From contig NZ_LN831026.1 of assembly GCF_001457455.1 (NCBI RefSeq), positions 682,001-746,000 on the forward strand: a stretch of DNA of 64,000 nt, written 5' to 3'. Under the pieces are notes generated by a model. It saw only the letters and a program-made list of their open reading frames with translations. It was not told where the DNA came from and did not search any database. The position numbers and the translations under genes were made by a program. The stretch comes from Corynebacterium diphtheriae (GTDB lineage: Bacteria > Actinomycetota > Actinomycetes > Mycobacteriales > Mycobacteriaceae). Shown in pieces: positions 38,505-48,843 of the stretch; position 1 is the stretch's first letter; every line of letters starts with the position of its first letter.

Positions 38505-41500
38505 ATGGATTCCTCGCATGATTTCAGCTTTGCGGATACTTTCGCTCTCCAAGTAGCAACCTGGTTTAGCGATGTGTTTGCCCAGCCCACGGTGGTGCAG
38601 CGTCAAGCGTGGGCGGCTATTTCGGCGGGGGAGAATGCGTTAGTGGTAGCCCCCACAGGTTCGGGTAAAACACTCGCTGCCTTCTTGTGGGCACTCAACG
38701 AGCTTGTTCAAGGGTCGGGTCAAACGGCGTTGCTCAGTAGGCAGGCTGCAGGATCAGCAGAAGTCGAGGCATCACGCGCCAAGGGGGTCAAGGTTGTTTA
38801 TATTTCTCCGTTGAAGGCCTTGGGTGTGGATGTGGAAAACAATCTGCGTGCGCCTTTGACGGGCATTAATCAGGTGGCTGCTCGCTTAGGTATTGATCAA
38901 AGCGATATCACTGTGGGTGTGCGCTCCGGAGATACTCCGGCGAGCGAGCGCAGCAAACAGGTACGTAACCCACCGGATATTTTGATTACCACGCCGGAGT
39001 CGTTGTATTTGATGCTGACGTCTAAAGCACGATCTATTTTGACCACCGTTGATACGGTGATCGTGGATGAAATCCACGCGATGGCGGGCACAAAGCGCGG
39101 GGTACATTTGGCCTTGAGTCTTGAGCGCCTTGAGCGCCTGGCTGCGCAACCGGTGCAACGAATTGGTCTTTCTGCAACGGTACGTCCCCTCGACGTAGTG
39201 GCGAGGTTTTTGGGCGGGGATCGCCCTGTGGAGGTTATCAATCCGCCGTTGGAGAAGAAGTGGCAGCTAGCGGTGCATGTTCCTGTCGATGACATGAGTG
39301 ATTTGCCCACACCCGAACCAGTAAGTGAGATCGGGGAAGCCACAATCGACGATCCGTTGGGGTTGACTACCCAGCCGGAAGGATTTGCCGAATCCGCTCT
39401 TCCCGCTCAGGGCTCTATGTGGCCGTTCATTGAACAAGATGTCTTCGATGAGGTGATGGAACACCGCTCTACCTTGGTTTTTGTTAACTCTCGGCGGACT
39501 GCAGAGCGCCTGACCAGCAGGCTTAATGAGCTATACGCGCAGCGTTTTCAGCCCGAGGCGTTATCGCCGGCGTTACGACGCCCACCTGCGCAGCTGATGA
39601 AAAGTACCGACATCGCCGGCGAAGCCACAGCGATTATTGCCCGTGCACATCATGGTTCGGTGTCTAAAGACGAGCGCGCCCTTACCGAGAAAATGCTGAA
39701 GCAAGGTGCGCTGCGCGCTGTGGTGTCGACCAGTTCACTGGAACTAGGTATCGACATGGGTGCAGTGGATAAGGTCATCCAAGTTGAGTCGCCACCCTCG
39801 GTAGCCTCGGGGCTTCAACGCGTGGGGCGTGCTGGTCACGTGGTGGGTGCGGTATCGCATGGTTCGTTTTATCCGAAGCATCGCGCAGATCTTGTCCAAA
39901 CCACCGTCACTGTAGGCCGGATGACCGAGGGGCTTATCGAGGAACTCCACGTTCCTACTAATGCCCTTGATGTGCTGGTTCAGCACACGGTTGCTGCGGT
40001 TGCTATGGATGATCTTGATGTTGAGGATTGGTACGCAACGGTGGTGCGCGCCTATCCCTATCGCGATCTTCCTCGTGAGGCTTTTGATGCAGCTATTGAT
40101 CTCACCGCTGGGGTGTATCCCTCTACTGATTTTGCTGAGCTTCGTCCGAAGGTTATCTACGACCGCATAACCGGCACTCTCAGCGCACGCCCCGGCGCGC
40201 AGCGTGCTGCGGTGATTAATGGTGGGACGATTCCCGATCGTGGCATGTTTGGTGTGTTTTTGGTCGGTAGCGGAGAATCTGGTGCGCCTCGCAGGGTGGG
40301 TGAGCTTGATGAGGAGATGGTGTATGAGTCCAGGGTGGGGGACGTGTTTACGTTGGGGGCGTCGAGCTGGCGTATTGAGGAGATTAATAAGGATCAGGTG
40401 TTGGTTACGCCTGCGCCGGGGCATACGGGCAGGTTGCCGTTTTGGACGGGGGATCAGGCGGGGCGTCCGGCGGAGTTGGGTAAGGCGTTGGGGGCTTTTC
40501 GACGCACCCTAGTCGCTGATCCCAGTGTGGTTGAGGGCATGGGGCTGGATGTTCGTGCGCGGTCGAATGTGGTTGCGTTTATTCAGCAGCAGCAAGAGGC
40601 CACGGGAGTAGTACCTGATGAGGTGACACTGGTACTAGAACGGTTTCGTGATGAATTAGGCGATTGGCGGGTGGTGCTTCATTCACCGTATGGCAGGGGT
40701 GTGAATGCTGCGTGGGCTTTAGTAGCTGGTGCGGCATTTTCGCAGCGTACTGGTATGGATGCCCAGCCGGTTGCCTCGGATGATGGCATTGTGTTGCGGG
40801 TTCCAGAGTCGGATGCTGAACCTAGTGCGGATTTGTTTGAAATTGATCCGGACACGGTTGAGGAGTTGGTGGCCCAGCAGGTGGGCAACTCAGCGCTTTT
40901 CGCTGCGCGGTTTAGGGAATGTGCGGCGCGGGCGTTGTTGTTGCCGAGTCGCACGCCAGGTAAACGTGCGCCGTTGTGGCAACAACGACAGCGTGCTGCG
41001 CAGTTGTTGGATGTGGCGCGAAAATACCCGAGTTTTCCTATTGTGTTGGAAACGGCGCGGGAATGTTTGCATGATGTTTATGATCTTGATGCGTTAGTGG
41101 AGCTAGCTGCTGCATTGAAGCTGCGTAAGGTGCGTATCGCTGAGGTGACGACGCAGCAGCCGAGTCCGTTTGCTACGTCTATTTTGTTTAGTTACACGGG
41201 CGCTTTTATGTACGAGGGCGATAGCCCGCTGGCGGAAAAGCGTGCAGCTGCGTTGGCCTTAGACCCAGCGCTGCTTGCCAAATTGTTGGGCACAGTAGAG
41301 CTTCGAGATTTATTAGATCCGACAATTATCGCTGAGGTGGATCAAGACGTGCGGCGGCGTTCGCAGCGTCGGCGTGCACACACCGCCGAACAGTTGGTTG
41401 ATGCGCTTCGGGTTTTAGGGCCAGTTCCGCTAACAGAGATTCCTGCGATCGCCGAGGTGGACGTGCCCGCTGCGCTCCAGGAGCTCGGGCGCAGAGTCAT

Positions 41501-43292
41501 GGAGGTGCGTATTGCTGGGGTGGCGCATCTTGCATTGGCTGATGATGCTGCGTTGCTTCGGGATGCGTTAGGTGTGCCGGTTCCGCCGGGGATCCCAGCG
41601 CAGGTCGATACGATTACTGATGCGGTGGCACAGCTGGTGACTCGTTGGGCTAGGGCACGCGGACCGTTTGTACTCGCAGATGTTCAAAGTGCTTTCGGGT
41701 TGGCCGCTGGGGTGGCACATGGGGTCGTCGATACGCTGCACAAGAGCGGTGTGGTGACGATGGGGCGTTTTCGGGCTGGTGTTGACCAGTCGGAGTATGT
41801 GGCTCCTGAGGTTTTAAAGATCATTCGGCAGCGTTCGTTGGCGGCTGCGCGAGCCGAAACCCAGCCTGTATCGCAGTCGGCACTGGGTCGGTTTTTACCA
41901 CAGTGGCAACAGGTTGCTGCGATGGGACAGCAACCGCAGCTGCGCGGTGCTGATGGTGTGTTTGCGGTGGTAGAGCAGCTCGCCGGTGTGCGGCTGCCGG
42001 CATCGGCGTGGGAGACGATGGTGTTGCCGCAGCGGGTGAGTGGCTATCAACCAAGTGATCTTGATGAGCTCACTGCCAACGGAGAAGTGGCCGTTATCGG
42101 TGCCGGAAGTGCCGGTAGCTCGGACCCGTGGGTGATGCTCGTCCCCACGGACTATGCAGCTCAGCTGATTGATGCGCCCGACGTGGAGACTTTAAGCCCG
42201 ATCCAACAACAAATCGTTGAGATTTTCAGCAACGGTGGTGGCTATTTGATAAGCAGCATCCGAGACCAGATACTTGGCAGCGATACAGATGTGCGCACTG
42301 CTATCTGGGAGCTTTTTGAGCTGGGGATGATAAGCCCAGATGGCATGGCTCCGATACGTGCGCGACTCAGCGCTGGAAGTGGGGCAAGTTCCGCGCATCG
42401 TGCGAAGCGCACGCCGGCCCGCGGGCGGTTACGTATGGGCCGAACGCGTTTTGCGCAATCCCACCAATCAGGGATCGCCGCCGATATGGTGGGGCGGTGG
42501 TCGCTGACTATCCCCGCTGATACCGATGCCACTGCGCGCTCTGTTGCTCACGGAGAAGCCTGGTTGGATCGCTATGGGGTGGTCACGCGCGGCAGCGTTG
42601 TTGCAGAGAACACTTTAGGTGGGTTCGCTTTGGCATATAAGGTGCTTTCTCGTTTTGAGGAAGCTGATAAAGCCATGCGTGGTTACCTCATTGATGGGTT
42701 AGGGGCTGCCCAGTTTTCTACGCCGGCGGTTATCGATCGGTTGCGCGGACTCGGAGATAGCGATGATGTGACTGGTTGGCCATCGGGTACCACCGATCCT
42801 GAGGTGTATGTTCTTGCTGCAGCTGATCCTGCGAATCCTTACGGGGCGGCGTTGCCGTGGCCCGAATCGGGCCCCACCCGTGCAGCGGGCAGCATTGTCG
42901 TGCTTATCGACGGCCTCCTCATCGCCCATCTCACCCGTGGCGGTCGCACGTTGACAGTATTCGATCTTCCTACCGGAATCGAGGTAGTAGATGTCATGCC
43001 CATGGTGGTCAGTGCGCTTTCGGAAGCCATCAGCCGCAATATGATGAAACGCATCGTGGTGGAAAAAATTAATGGTGAGCAGGTGTTTCAGTCGCAATGG
43101 GCGGAGACTTTGCGTGCAGCAGGAGCCCATATCGTTCCCCAAGGAATCCGGATTTCTGCCGTTACTCAGCAAGCTACGACTTCCCATGCGCGAGGTCGCA
43201 GGCTAAGCCAAGCCCTAAGCGATCTTGAGGATCAGCAGGAGCAGCATTCACGACCGCGCCGAGGCGGATTCCAATCTGGTGGGCGACGCTAG
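38505..43292 (+). CDS. lhr: Lhr-type large ATP-dependent helicase
   Basis: A 1595-aa superfamily 2 helicase. The N-terminal motor (about 1-500) shows the Q-motif QPTVVQRQAWAAI, Walker A APTGSGKT, DEIH box (VIVDEIHAM), SAT (LSATVRPLD) and motif VI QRVGRAGH. The long C-terminal part (about 500-1595) holds the Lhr winged-helix and Lhr-CTD domains. Lhr translocates 3'-to-5' on DNA and prefers RNA:DNA hybrids; in mycobacteria it belongs to a mitomycin-induced repair set. Residues 1330-1360 form a basic low-complexity linker. ATG 38505 has no ribosome-binding site and may be leaderless. The two downstream glycosylases suggest a repair cluster. Confidence 0.94.
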   Translation: MDSSHDFSFADTFALQVATWFSDVFAQPTVVQRQAWAAISAGENALVVAPTGSGKTLAAFLWALNELVQGSGQTALLSRQAAGSAEVEASRAKGVKVVYISPLKALGVDVENNLRAPLTGINQVAARLGIDQSDITVGVRSGDTPASERSKQVRNPPDILITTPESLYLMLTSKARSILTTVDTVIVDEIHAMAGTKRGVHLALSLERLERLAAQPVQRIGLSATVRPLDVVARFLGGDRPVEVINPPLEKKWQLAVHVPVDDMSDLPTPEPVSEIGEATIDDPLGLTTQPEGFAESALPAQGSMWPFIEQDVFDEVMEHRSTLVFVNSRRTAERLTSRLNELYAQRFQPEALSPALRRPPAQLMKSTDIAGEATAIIARAHHGSVSKDERALTEKMLKQGALRAVVSTSSLELGIDMGAVDKVIQVESPPSVASGLQRVGRAGHVVGAVSHGSFYPKHRADLVQTTVTVGRMTEGLIEELHVPTNALDVLVQHTVAAVAMDDLDVEDWYATVVRAYPYRDLPREAFDAAIDLTAGVYPSTDFAELRPKVIYDRITGTLSARPGAQRAAVINGGTIPDRGMFGVFLVGSGESGAPRRVGELDEEMVYESRVGDVFTLGASSWRIEEINKDQVLVTPAPGHTGRLPFWTGDQAGRPAELGKALGAFRRTLVADPSVVEGMGLDVRARSNVVAFIQQQQEATGVVPDEVTLVLERFRDELGDWRVVLHSPYGRGVNAAWALVAGAAFSQRTGMDAQPVASDDGIVLRVPESDAEPSADLFEIDPDTVEELVAQQVGNSALFAARFRECAARALLLPSRTPGKRAPLWQQRQRAAQLLDVARKYPSFPIVLETARECLHDVYDLDALVELAAALKLRKVRIAEVTTQQPSPFATSILFSYTGAFMYEGDSPLAEKRAAALALDPALLAKLLGTVELRDLLDPTIIAEVDQDVRRRSQRRRAHTAEQLVDALRVLGPVPLTEIPAIAEVDVPAALQELGRRVMEVRIAGVAHLALADDAALLRDALGVPVPPGIPAQVDTITDAVAQLVTRWARARGPFVLADVQSAFGLAAGVAHGVVDTLHKSGVVTMGRFRAGVDQSEYVAPEVLKIIRQRSLAAARAETQPVSQSALGRFLPQWQQVAAMGQQPQLRGADGVFAVVEQLAGVRLPASAWETMVLPQRVSGYQPSDLDELTANGEVAVIGAGSAGSSDPWVMLVPTDYAAQLIDAPDVETLSPIQQQIVEIFSNGGGYLISSIRDQILGSDTDVRTAIWELFELGMISPDGMAPIRARLSAGSGASSAHRAKRTPARGRLRMGRTRFAQSHQSGIAADMVGRWSLTIPADTDATARSVAHGEAWLDRYGVVTRGSVVAENTLGGFALAYKVLSRFEEADKAMRGYLIDGLGAAQFSTPAVIDRLRGLGDSDDVTGWPSGTTDPEVYVLAAADPANPYGAALPWPESGPTRAAGSIVVLIDGLLIAHLTRGGRTLTVFDLPTGIEVVDVMPMVVSALSEAISRNMMKRIVVEKINGEQVFQSQWAETLRAAGAHIVPQGIRISAVTQQATTSHARGRRLSQALSDLEDQQEQHSRPRRGGFQSGGRR

Positions 43293-43918
43293 TGAGGAGA
43301 TCGAGAAGATAGTGCGCTGTCGTCCCAGACGTCGCGCCAGCGCTGGGCTAGAGTCTCCACTGTTTCATGGGCATTAAGACCACTCGGTTGGGGCACAACC
43401 CACAACGCAACATCTTCGGGCCAGCCAGCAATGAGGGGTGGATCCTGCTTGCCCAACACTGCCTTACGGTGTTGAAACCCAGCGCGATAAGCGGTAATTC
43501 CCACCACGGCGACTACGCGCGGGCGCAAATCATTAGCGAGGTGGATGACGCGTTGGGCGCCGTCGATAAGCTCTTGTGTGGTGAGTTCGTCGGCGCGGGC
43601 AGTAGCTCGTGCTACGAGGTTTGTCATGCCGATTCCGAGGTGGGCTAGGTGTTTTTCTTGTTCATCGCTCATTCCGTGGGAGACGTCAAAGCGTGGGGTG
43701 ACAATGCCTGCGCGGTCAAGGGAGGGCCAAAATCTGTTTCCTGGATGAGCGAAGGGTGCGTTAACGGCGGCTGTCCATAATCCTGGGTTGACGCCCACGA
43801 TTAATAATCGGAGGTCGGAATTGGGAATTCGATCCGACACCGTGGCGTTGGCAAACTGTGCAAGCTGATCGCGGGTAGGCTTAGCCCCGCCCAATGGGGA
43901 AGGATGCGCTGTACTCAT
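43289..43918 (-). CDS. mismatch-specific uracil/thymine DNA glycosylase (Mug-like)
   Basis: A 209-aa protein from MSTAHPSPLGGAKPT behind AAGGTAGGT. It has the UDG-fold motif 1 VGVNPGLWTAAVNAPFAHPG with the Mug-type GxNPG, GIGMTNLVARATARADELT near 100, and motif 2 VVPQPSGLNAH. These enzymes remove uracil or thymine mispaired with guanine and some etheno bases. Convergent with lhr, sharing 4 bp at the stop codons, and divergent from the Nei-like glycosylase gene 52 bp away. Confidence 0.88.
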   Translation of the reverse strand: MSTAHPSPLGGAKPTRDQLAQFANATVSDRIPNSDLRLLIVGVNPGLWTAAVNAPFAHPGNRFWPSLDRAGIVTPRFDVSHGMSDEQEKHLAHLGIGMTNLVARATARADELTTQELIDGAQRVIHLANDLRPRVVAVVGITAYRAGFQHRKAVLGKQDPPLIAGWPEDVALWVVPQPSGLNAHETVETLAQRWRDVWDDSALSSRSPH

Positions 43919-43970
43919 ACCTACCTTTTGTACCCCCCTCATCAAGATAAGGCTGCGTGATACTGGTTCT

Positions 43971-44777
43971 ATGCCCGAAGGTGATTCTGTATTTCAACTA
44001 GCTCGGCGGCTTAGCTTTATGCAAGGCCGCACCATAACGCATACGAGTCTTCGGGTACCGGCGTATGCCACCATGCGTTTCGACGGACGCACCATAACAA
44101 AAGTGTGGCCCTACGGAAAGCACCTTTTCATGCATATCGGTTCAGAAATTTTGCATACGCATCTCAAAATGGAGGGCACATGGGCGGTTCATAGGGCGGG
44201 GGATCGGTGGCGAAAACCCGGCCATACTGCCCGCGTTGTGCTTCACCTTGATGACGCTCCGCATGACCCCATTGAAGTTGTGGGTCACGAACTTGGGTTT
44301 GTGCGCGTGTTTCCGGACCATGAGTATCCGCAGCGAATCGCCCACCTTGGTCCGGACGTTCTCGCTGAATCGTGGCCTACCCGTGGGGAAGCAGAAGCAC
44401 GAAAACGTCTCCTTGGACAACCCGAACGTGCCATCGGCTTGGCGCTGCTTGATCAAAAAGTACTAGCAGGTGTGGGAAATGAATACCGCGCCGAAATCTG
44501 TTTTATCTGCGGAATCCACCCCGCGACCCGTATCAAAGACGTGGATGTTGATCGTGTGCTTTCGGTTACCCGACGCCTCATGTGGGCCAACCGGTTTTCT
44601 CCGATACGCGTTACCACTGGTATTCGTCGCCCAGGCGAAACTAGCTATGTATTTGGGCGCAATCATAAGCCGTGCAGACGCTGCGGCACCCTCATACGCA
44701 AAAGCACGCTTGTCGACGACCCCACCACCGAACTCGAAAGAATCATCTGGTGGTGCCCACTATGTCAAAGCGAATAG
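43971..44777 (+). CDS. Fpg/Nei-family DNA glycosylase (Nei2-like)
   Basis: A 268-aa base-excision enzyme. It begins MPEGDSVFQLARRL, so after Met removal the catalytic Pro and Glu are in place. LGQPERAIGLALLDQKVLAGVGNEYRAE is the helix-two-turn-helix. The C-terminal zinc finger has CRRC near 237 and CPLC near the end. It cleaves oxidised pyrimidines or purines. M. tuberculosis places nei (Rv3297) next to lhr (Rv3296), as here. It overlaps the convergent transporter gene by 18 bp. Confidence 0.92.
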   Translation: MPEGDSVFQLARRLSFMQGRTITHTSLRVPAYATMRFDGRTITKVWPYGKHLFMHIGSEILHTHLKMEGTWAVHRAGDRWRKPGHTARVVLHLDDAPHDPIEVVGHELGFVRVFPDHEYPQRIAHLGPDVLAESWPTRGEAEARKRLLGQPERAIGLALLDQKVLAGVGNEYRAEICFICGIHPATRIKDVDVDRVLSVTRRLMWANRFSPIRVTTGIRRPGETSYVFGRNHKPCRRCGTLIRKSTLVDDPTTELERIIWWCPLCQSE

Positions 44778-46415
44778 CACAACCTGTGCTGCAATGATCT
44801 TGGCGATCATGGCCAGTGGATATACCGAGGTGTAGCCCAATGCCGGCAGATCATTTTTCGTCATCGCAGAAACATAAGACAGTACAGCTGGATGCGTTTG
44901 AATACCCGCAAGCATGCCCGCTGTTTGGCCGTACGGGATCTTCATCACCTTATAGCCCACAACCAGAACAAAGATAGCCAATGTCAAGGTGATGATGGCA
45001 CCAACGGCAATGATGGTCAACGATGCGGGATCTGATAGCGATGCGCGGAAACTAGCTCCTGCGGTGGTACCAATAGCGGCGAGAAACAAGGTGATGCCTA
45101 GTTGCCGCAGTGCCAAGTTTGCTCCGTAAGGAACCTGCCATACAAAACGACCTGAGCGTCCCACTGCGCCTAGAACGAGAGCTACTACTAATGGGCCGCC
45201 GGCGCTTCCTAAAGACAACGCAGCACCGCCAGGAAGTGGTACCTCAATCATGCCAACGAGCAATCCAAGCGCGAGCCCGGCAGCGAGGGGGAAAAGATTG
45301 AAATCAGAAAGGCGACGATAGGAATCGCCGAACAGTGCCGTCACGGATTTCATACGATCATGAGCTGCCACCACCCGAACACGGTCGCCAAGCTGCAAAA
45401 CTGTTTCCGGAGTAGCTACATGGTCATGGTCGCCACGACGGACCCGAGTAATCAAAATTCCTGACAATCGAGGCCGAAGTTTAGCCAGAGGTATGCCCAC
45501 TAAATCCTGATTGGAAACAAAAATGCGCCGATAATCTAAGTCGTGACCATGGAAAGGATCGCCTGGGAGCAAATCACCTAGCACATGCGCGGCCTTGTCG
45601 AGTTCCTCGGCCGTGCCCACCACAGACAACACATCTCCCATATGGATACGAGACGACGCAGTAGGGAGAGTCTGCTGACCATCACGCTCAATACGCGAGA
45701 CAATAATCTCTAGGCCCAGCGTGTGGTGGATATCAATCACAAGATCAGAGCCCGTAACCACATGATTGACCTTGATTTGACGGGTGAACAAATCCTCAAC
45801 AGCAACACCTGCGTCGTGAGCTTCTTGCACGTGATCGATACGGAACCACTTTGCACACAACCCAATTGCCGCGATAACTCCCAATACGCCGATGGGGTAG
45901 GCCAGCGAATATGCAACTAAGGGCAACGATTCCACCTCGTGTACCTTGTTCGCATCCCCAAAGATGCTGGGTAACGAATCCACCACGGCAGCCATGGCCG
46001 GTGTATTTGTTACCGCGCCGGTAAACAACCCAGCAGCGGTGACCCCGTTGAGATGTATCAGCGAAAACAAAGCGATAGAAATGCCTGTTATCAGCGCCAA
46101 CGCGGTAATAGCGAGCGCGTTTTGTTTGACTCCTTGCGACTTAAACAGGGCGAAAAACGCATGGCCTGATTCCAAACCGATGGAGTACACAAAAATAGAC
46201 AATCCCAAGATGTACACCAAGTGTGGGATGTGAATATCAGGCTCTACAGCCGCAAATCCAACGCCTGCAAAAAGCACTGCTGCCACTCCGAGACTAAAAC
46301 CTCGGATTTTAACCTGACCGATTGCTAATCCAACCGCCATGATGACAAAAAGCGCCAACAGCGGGTTTGCCACGAAGATATCCACAATGTCGATCGTGCC
46401 AGAAAATGAAAACAT
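44760..46415 (-). CDS. AspT/YidE-type exporter with two TrkA-C domains
   Basis: A 551-aa membrane protein with duplicated membrane halves (about 10-180 and 380-551) around two RCK_C/TrkA-C domains. The repeats show IGLESGHAFFALFKSQG, GLFTGAVTNTPAMAAVVDS, YRRLSDFNLFPLAAGLALG, and the second-half counterpart GMLAGIQTHPAVLSYVSAM. This architecture belongs to the aspartate:alanine exchanger family, which includes the C. glutamicum succinate exporter SucE1. The natural substrate is therefore probably a dicarboxylate or amino acid (inference). The start is set to ATG 46415; upstream TTG 46478 would translate through a hairpin. Confidence 0.82.
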   Translation of the reverse strand: MFSFSGTIDIVDIFVANPLLALFVIMAVGLAIGQVKIRGFSLGVAAVLFAGVGFAAVEPDIHIPHLVYILGLSIFVYSIGLESGHAFFALFKSQGVKQNALAITALALITGISIALFSLIHLNGVTAAGLFTGAVTNTPAMAAVVDSLPSIFGDANKVHEVESLPLVAYSLAYPIGVLGVIAAIGLCAKWFRIDHVQEAHDAGVAVEDLFTRQIKVNHVVTGSDLVIDIHHTLGLEIIVSRIERDGQQTLPTASSRIHMGDVLSVVGTAEELDKAAHVLGDLLPGDPFHGHDLDYRRIFVSNQDLVGIPLAKLRPRLSGILITRVRRGDHDHVATPETVLQLGDRVRVVAAHDRMKSVTALFGDSYRRLSDFNLFPLAAGLALGLLVGMIEVPLPGGAALSLGSAGGPLVVALVLGAVGRSGRFVWQVPYGANLALRQLGITLFLAAIGTTAGASFRASLSDPASLTIIAVGAIITLTLAIFVLVVGYKVMKIPYGQTAGMLAGIQTHPAVLSYVSAMTKNDLPALGYTSVYPLAMIAKIIAAQVVLFALT

Positions 46416-46443
46416 ATTGGTAATAAATGCCAATGTGGCCAAA

Positions 46444-46462
46444 ACGGGGGTAGCACCCCCGT
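46444..46462. promoter_or_regulatory. perfect GC hairpin between divergent genes
   Basis: ACGGGGGT (46444-46451), loop AGC, ACCCCCGT (46455-46462). Lies 29 bp upstream of the exporter start and 37 bp upstream of the YccF start. The ACCCCC/GGGGGT words resemble RamA half-sites arranged as a palindrome; it may be an operator. Confidence 0.45.
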
Positions 46463-46499
46463 GAGGAAACGCTTGCAATGGTGCATTAGGGTGAGAACC

Positions 46500-46913
46500 A
46501 TGAAAACAATTCTCAACCTGATTTGGTTGATTACCGGCGGAATTTGGCTTGCTCTTGGATACATAGTGGCTGGCGTGGTCGCCTGTGCACTGATTATTAC
46601 GATCCCTATAGGAGTAGCAAGCTTCAGAATGGCCAACTATGCGCTATGGCCTTTTGGTCGCACCGTCATTGAAGAAGTAGGCGGCGGATCGCCTCTCAAT
46701 GCCGTTAGCAACGTGGTGTGGTTTATCATCGCAGGTTTCTGGCTCGCACTTGGTCACCTCACAACCGCATTCGCACAAGCAATCACCATTATTGGTATTC
46801 CACTCGCGATTGCCAACCTGAAGATGATCCCTGTGACATGCTTCCCCTTTGGAAAACGCATCGTTGATTCCGACGCTATCCCAGTTGGCTACCGCCCTAT
46901 GAGCTCTATGTAG
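46500..46913 (+). CDS. YccF-domain inner membrane protein
   Basis: A 137-aa protein from MKTILNLIWLITGGIWLAL. Two internally repeated YccF units (about 4-60 and 70-130), each with NxIWxxxxGxWLALGxxxxG, ITIPIGVASFRMANYALWPFG and IPLAIANLKMIPVTCFPFG. About four membrane segments. Function unknown; YccF proteins are widespread and often stand next to transporters or ion regulators. Confidence 0.88.
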   Translation: MKTILNLIWLITGGIWLALGYIVAGVVACALIITIPIGVASFRMANYALWPFGRTVIEEVGGGSPLNAVSNVVWFIIAGFWLALGHLTTAFAQAITIIGIPLAIANLKMIPVTCFPFGKRIVDSDAIPVGYRPMSSM

Positions 46914-46929
46914 CCCAAGAATCCACACA

Positions 46930-46980
46930 GGGCCCTCACACCAGCATTATTGATGTGCTGGTGTGAGGGCCCGTTATTTT
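46930..46980. terminator. bidirectional terminator yccF-like / pgi
   Basis: Perfect 17-bp arms GGGCCCTCACACCAGCA (46930-46946) and TGCTGGTGTGAGGGCCC (46956-46972), followed by GTTATTTT. It separates two convergent genes. Confidence 0.9.
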
Positions 46981-46997
46981 AGGGAGCTAATGCAGTC

Positions 46998-48641
46998 TTA
47001 ACCGCGGTGGGAGCGGTACCAAGAGATCAACGCATCGGTGGAGCTATCGCCGGAGTCAACAGCAACCTCGCCGGCAACAGCTGGGGCTAGATCATTAGCC
47101 TGCTGCTTGCCAAGCTCAACACCCCACTGATCGAAGGAGTTGATGTCCCAGATCACGCCTTCGACAAACACGATGTGCTCGTAGAGCGCGATCAGTGCGC
47201 CGAGAGCGAAAGGTGTAAGTTCCTCAGCCATGATGGTGGTGGTAGGACGGTTACCAGGCATGACCTTGTGAGCTACAAGCTCTGGGGAAACGCCTTCTGC
47301 AGCGATTTCTTCGGCAGTCTTACCAAAAGCCAAAACCTTGGTTTGTGCGAAGAAGTTGCTCATGAGCAGATCATGCATGGAGCCTTCACCGCTGGCAGTA
47401 GGCAGGTCTTCCTTCGGGCGCGCAAAACCAATGAAGTCGGCTGGAATCAGCTTGGTGCCTTGGTGAATCAGCTGGAAGAACGCGTGCTGACCATTAGTGC
47501 CTGGCTCGCCCCAGTAGATCTCACCGGTGTTGGTGGTCACAGCGCTACCGTCGTGGCGAACAGACTTGCCGTTGGACTCCATGGTCAGCTGCTGCAGATA
47601 AGCAGGGAAGCGACCCAAATCTTGGGAATAGGGGAGAACCGCGTGTGTTTCTGCACCGAAGAAATCGTTGTAGAACACGTTGAGCATACCCATGAGTACA
47701 GGGATGTTGGACTCAAAATCGGCGGTGCGGAAGTGCTCATCCATGGCACGGAAGCCATCAAGGAATCGCATAAAGTCCATCGGTCCGATAACAGACATCA
47801 GTGACAAGCCGATTGCGGAATCTACGGAGTAACGACCACCCACCCAGTTCCAGAAACCGAACATGTTCTTGGTGTCGATACCAAACTCGGCAACCTTGTC
47901 TGCATTCGTCGAGACCGCAACAAAGTGCTTAGCCACTGCAGATTCATCCCCACCGGCAGCTGCAACCAACCAGCGCTTCGCTGCGTGGGCATTAGCCAGA
48001 GTCTCTTGGGTGGTAAAGGTCTTGGAGGCGACGACGAAAAGTGTGGACTCTGGATCGAGCTCGTCGAGAACCGCATGCATATCAGCTGGGTCGACGTTGG
48101 AAACAAACTTCGCGTTGATACCGGCGGTTGCATAAGTACGCAACGCCTTTGTTGCCATCGCAGGGCCAAGGTCAGATCCGCCGATACCAATGTTCACAAT
48201 GGTCTTGATGGTGTGGTTGGAGTAACCGCGCCAAGAGCCATTACGTAAAGACGTAGCAAAGTCGCGCATACGGCCGAGTACCTCGTGCACATCTGCAGCC
48301 ACGTCTTGGCCATCAACGCTAAGCTCGGCATCGACTGCAAGGCGAAGTGCGGTGTGAAGCACAGCGCGGTCTTCGGTGTTGTTAATGTGCTCACCATCAA
48401 ACATGGCCTTGATTTTTTCGCGCATACCAGAGGCCTTAGCCAGCTCAGTAAACGCAGCCACGGTGTCGGCATCGATCAAGTTCTTGGACAAGTCGACATG
48501 AAGACCTGCTGCCTCGAAGCTCAACTCCTGTGCGCGGTTGGGGTTGCTAGCAAACAAATCACGAAGAGTGGTTGCCTTCATGGCGGTGCAGCGCTCAGAG
48601 AGCGTAGCCCATGGCTCAGTGGTCGTAACATCGAAGGACAT
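46998..48641 (-). CDS. pgi: glucose-6-phosphate isomerase
   Basis: A 547-aa enzyme from [18 protein letters not shown], with TGGAG before the ATG. It interconverts glucose-6-phosphate and fructose-6-phosphate. Family signatures: [44 protein letters not shown] and the catalytic glutamate/histidine segments [18 protein letters not shown]. Full length. It is followed by a terminator and apparently monocistronic. The longer ORF to 48704 is not supported. Confidence 0.96.
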   Translation of the reverse strand: MSFDVTTTEPWATLSERCTAMKATTLRDLFASNPNRAQELSFEAAGLHVDLSKNLIDADTVAAFTELAKASGMREKIKAMFDGEHINNTEDRAVLHTALRLAVDAELSVDGQDVAADVHEVLGRMRDFATSLRNGSWRGYSNHTIKTIVNIGIGGSDLGPAMATKALRTYATAGINAKFVSNVDPADMHAVLDELDPESTLFVVASKTFTTQETLANAHAAKRWLVAAAGGDESAVAKHFVAVSTNADKVAEFGIDTKNMFGFWNWVGGRYSVDSAIGLSLMSVIGPMDFMRFLDGFRAMDEHFRTADFESNIPVLMGMLNVFYNDFFGAETHAVLPYSQDLGRFPAYLQQLTMESNGKSVRHDGSAVTTNTGEIYWGEPGTNGQHAFFQLIHQGTKLIPADFIGFARPKEDLPTASGEGSMHDLLMSNFFAQTKVLAFGKTAEEIAAEGVSPELVAHKVMPGNRPTTTIMAEELTPFALGALIALYEHIVFVEGVIWDINSFDQWGVELGKQQANDLAPAVAGEVAVDSGDSSTDALISWYRSHRG

Positions 48642-48843
48642 TGCATTGCTCCATTTCTGTTGGTTTATGCGAGTTTGTGCCCAGATAGTGTGGCAATCGC
48701 TCAATTCCCACGGTATCGAAAATACGCCTGTCCTGTCGGATTCCCAACAATACTTTTGATCGGACTTTTGTCACAGTAATCCCAGATGCAGCCCGTGACC
48801 TGATAGTGGCGCAACCACCGTAGCGCGGTGCATAGTGGGACCT

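Noticed and set aside
39744..40424. 226-aa minus-strand ORF.
   Set aside because: Lies inside lhr, opposite a conserved reading frame with helicase motifs.
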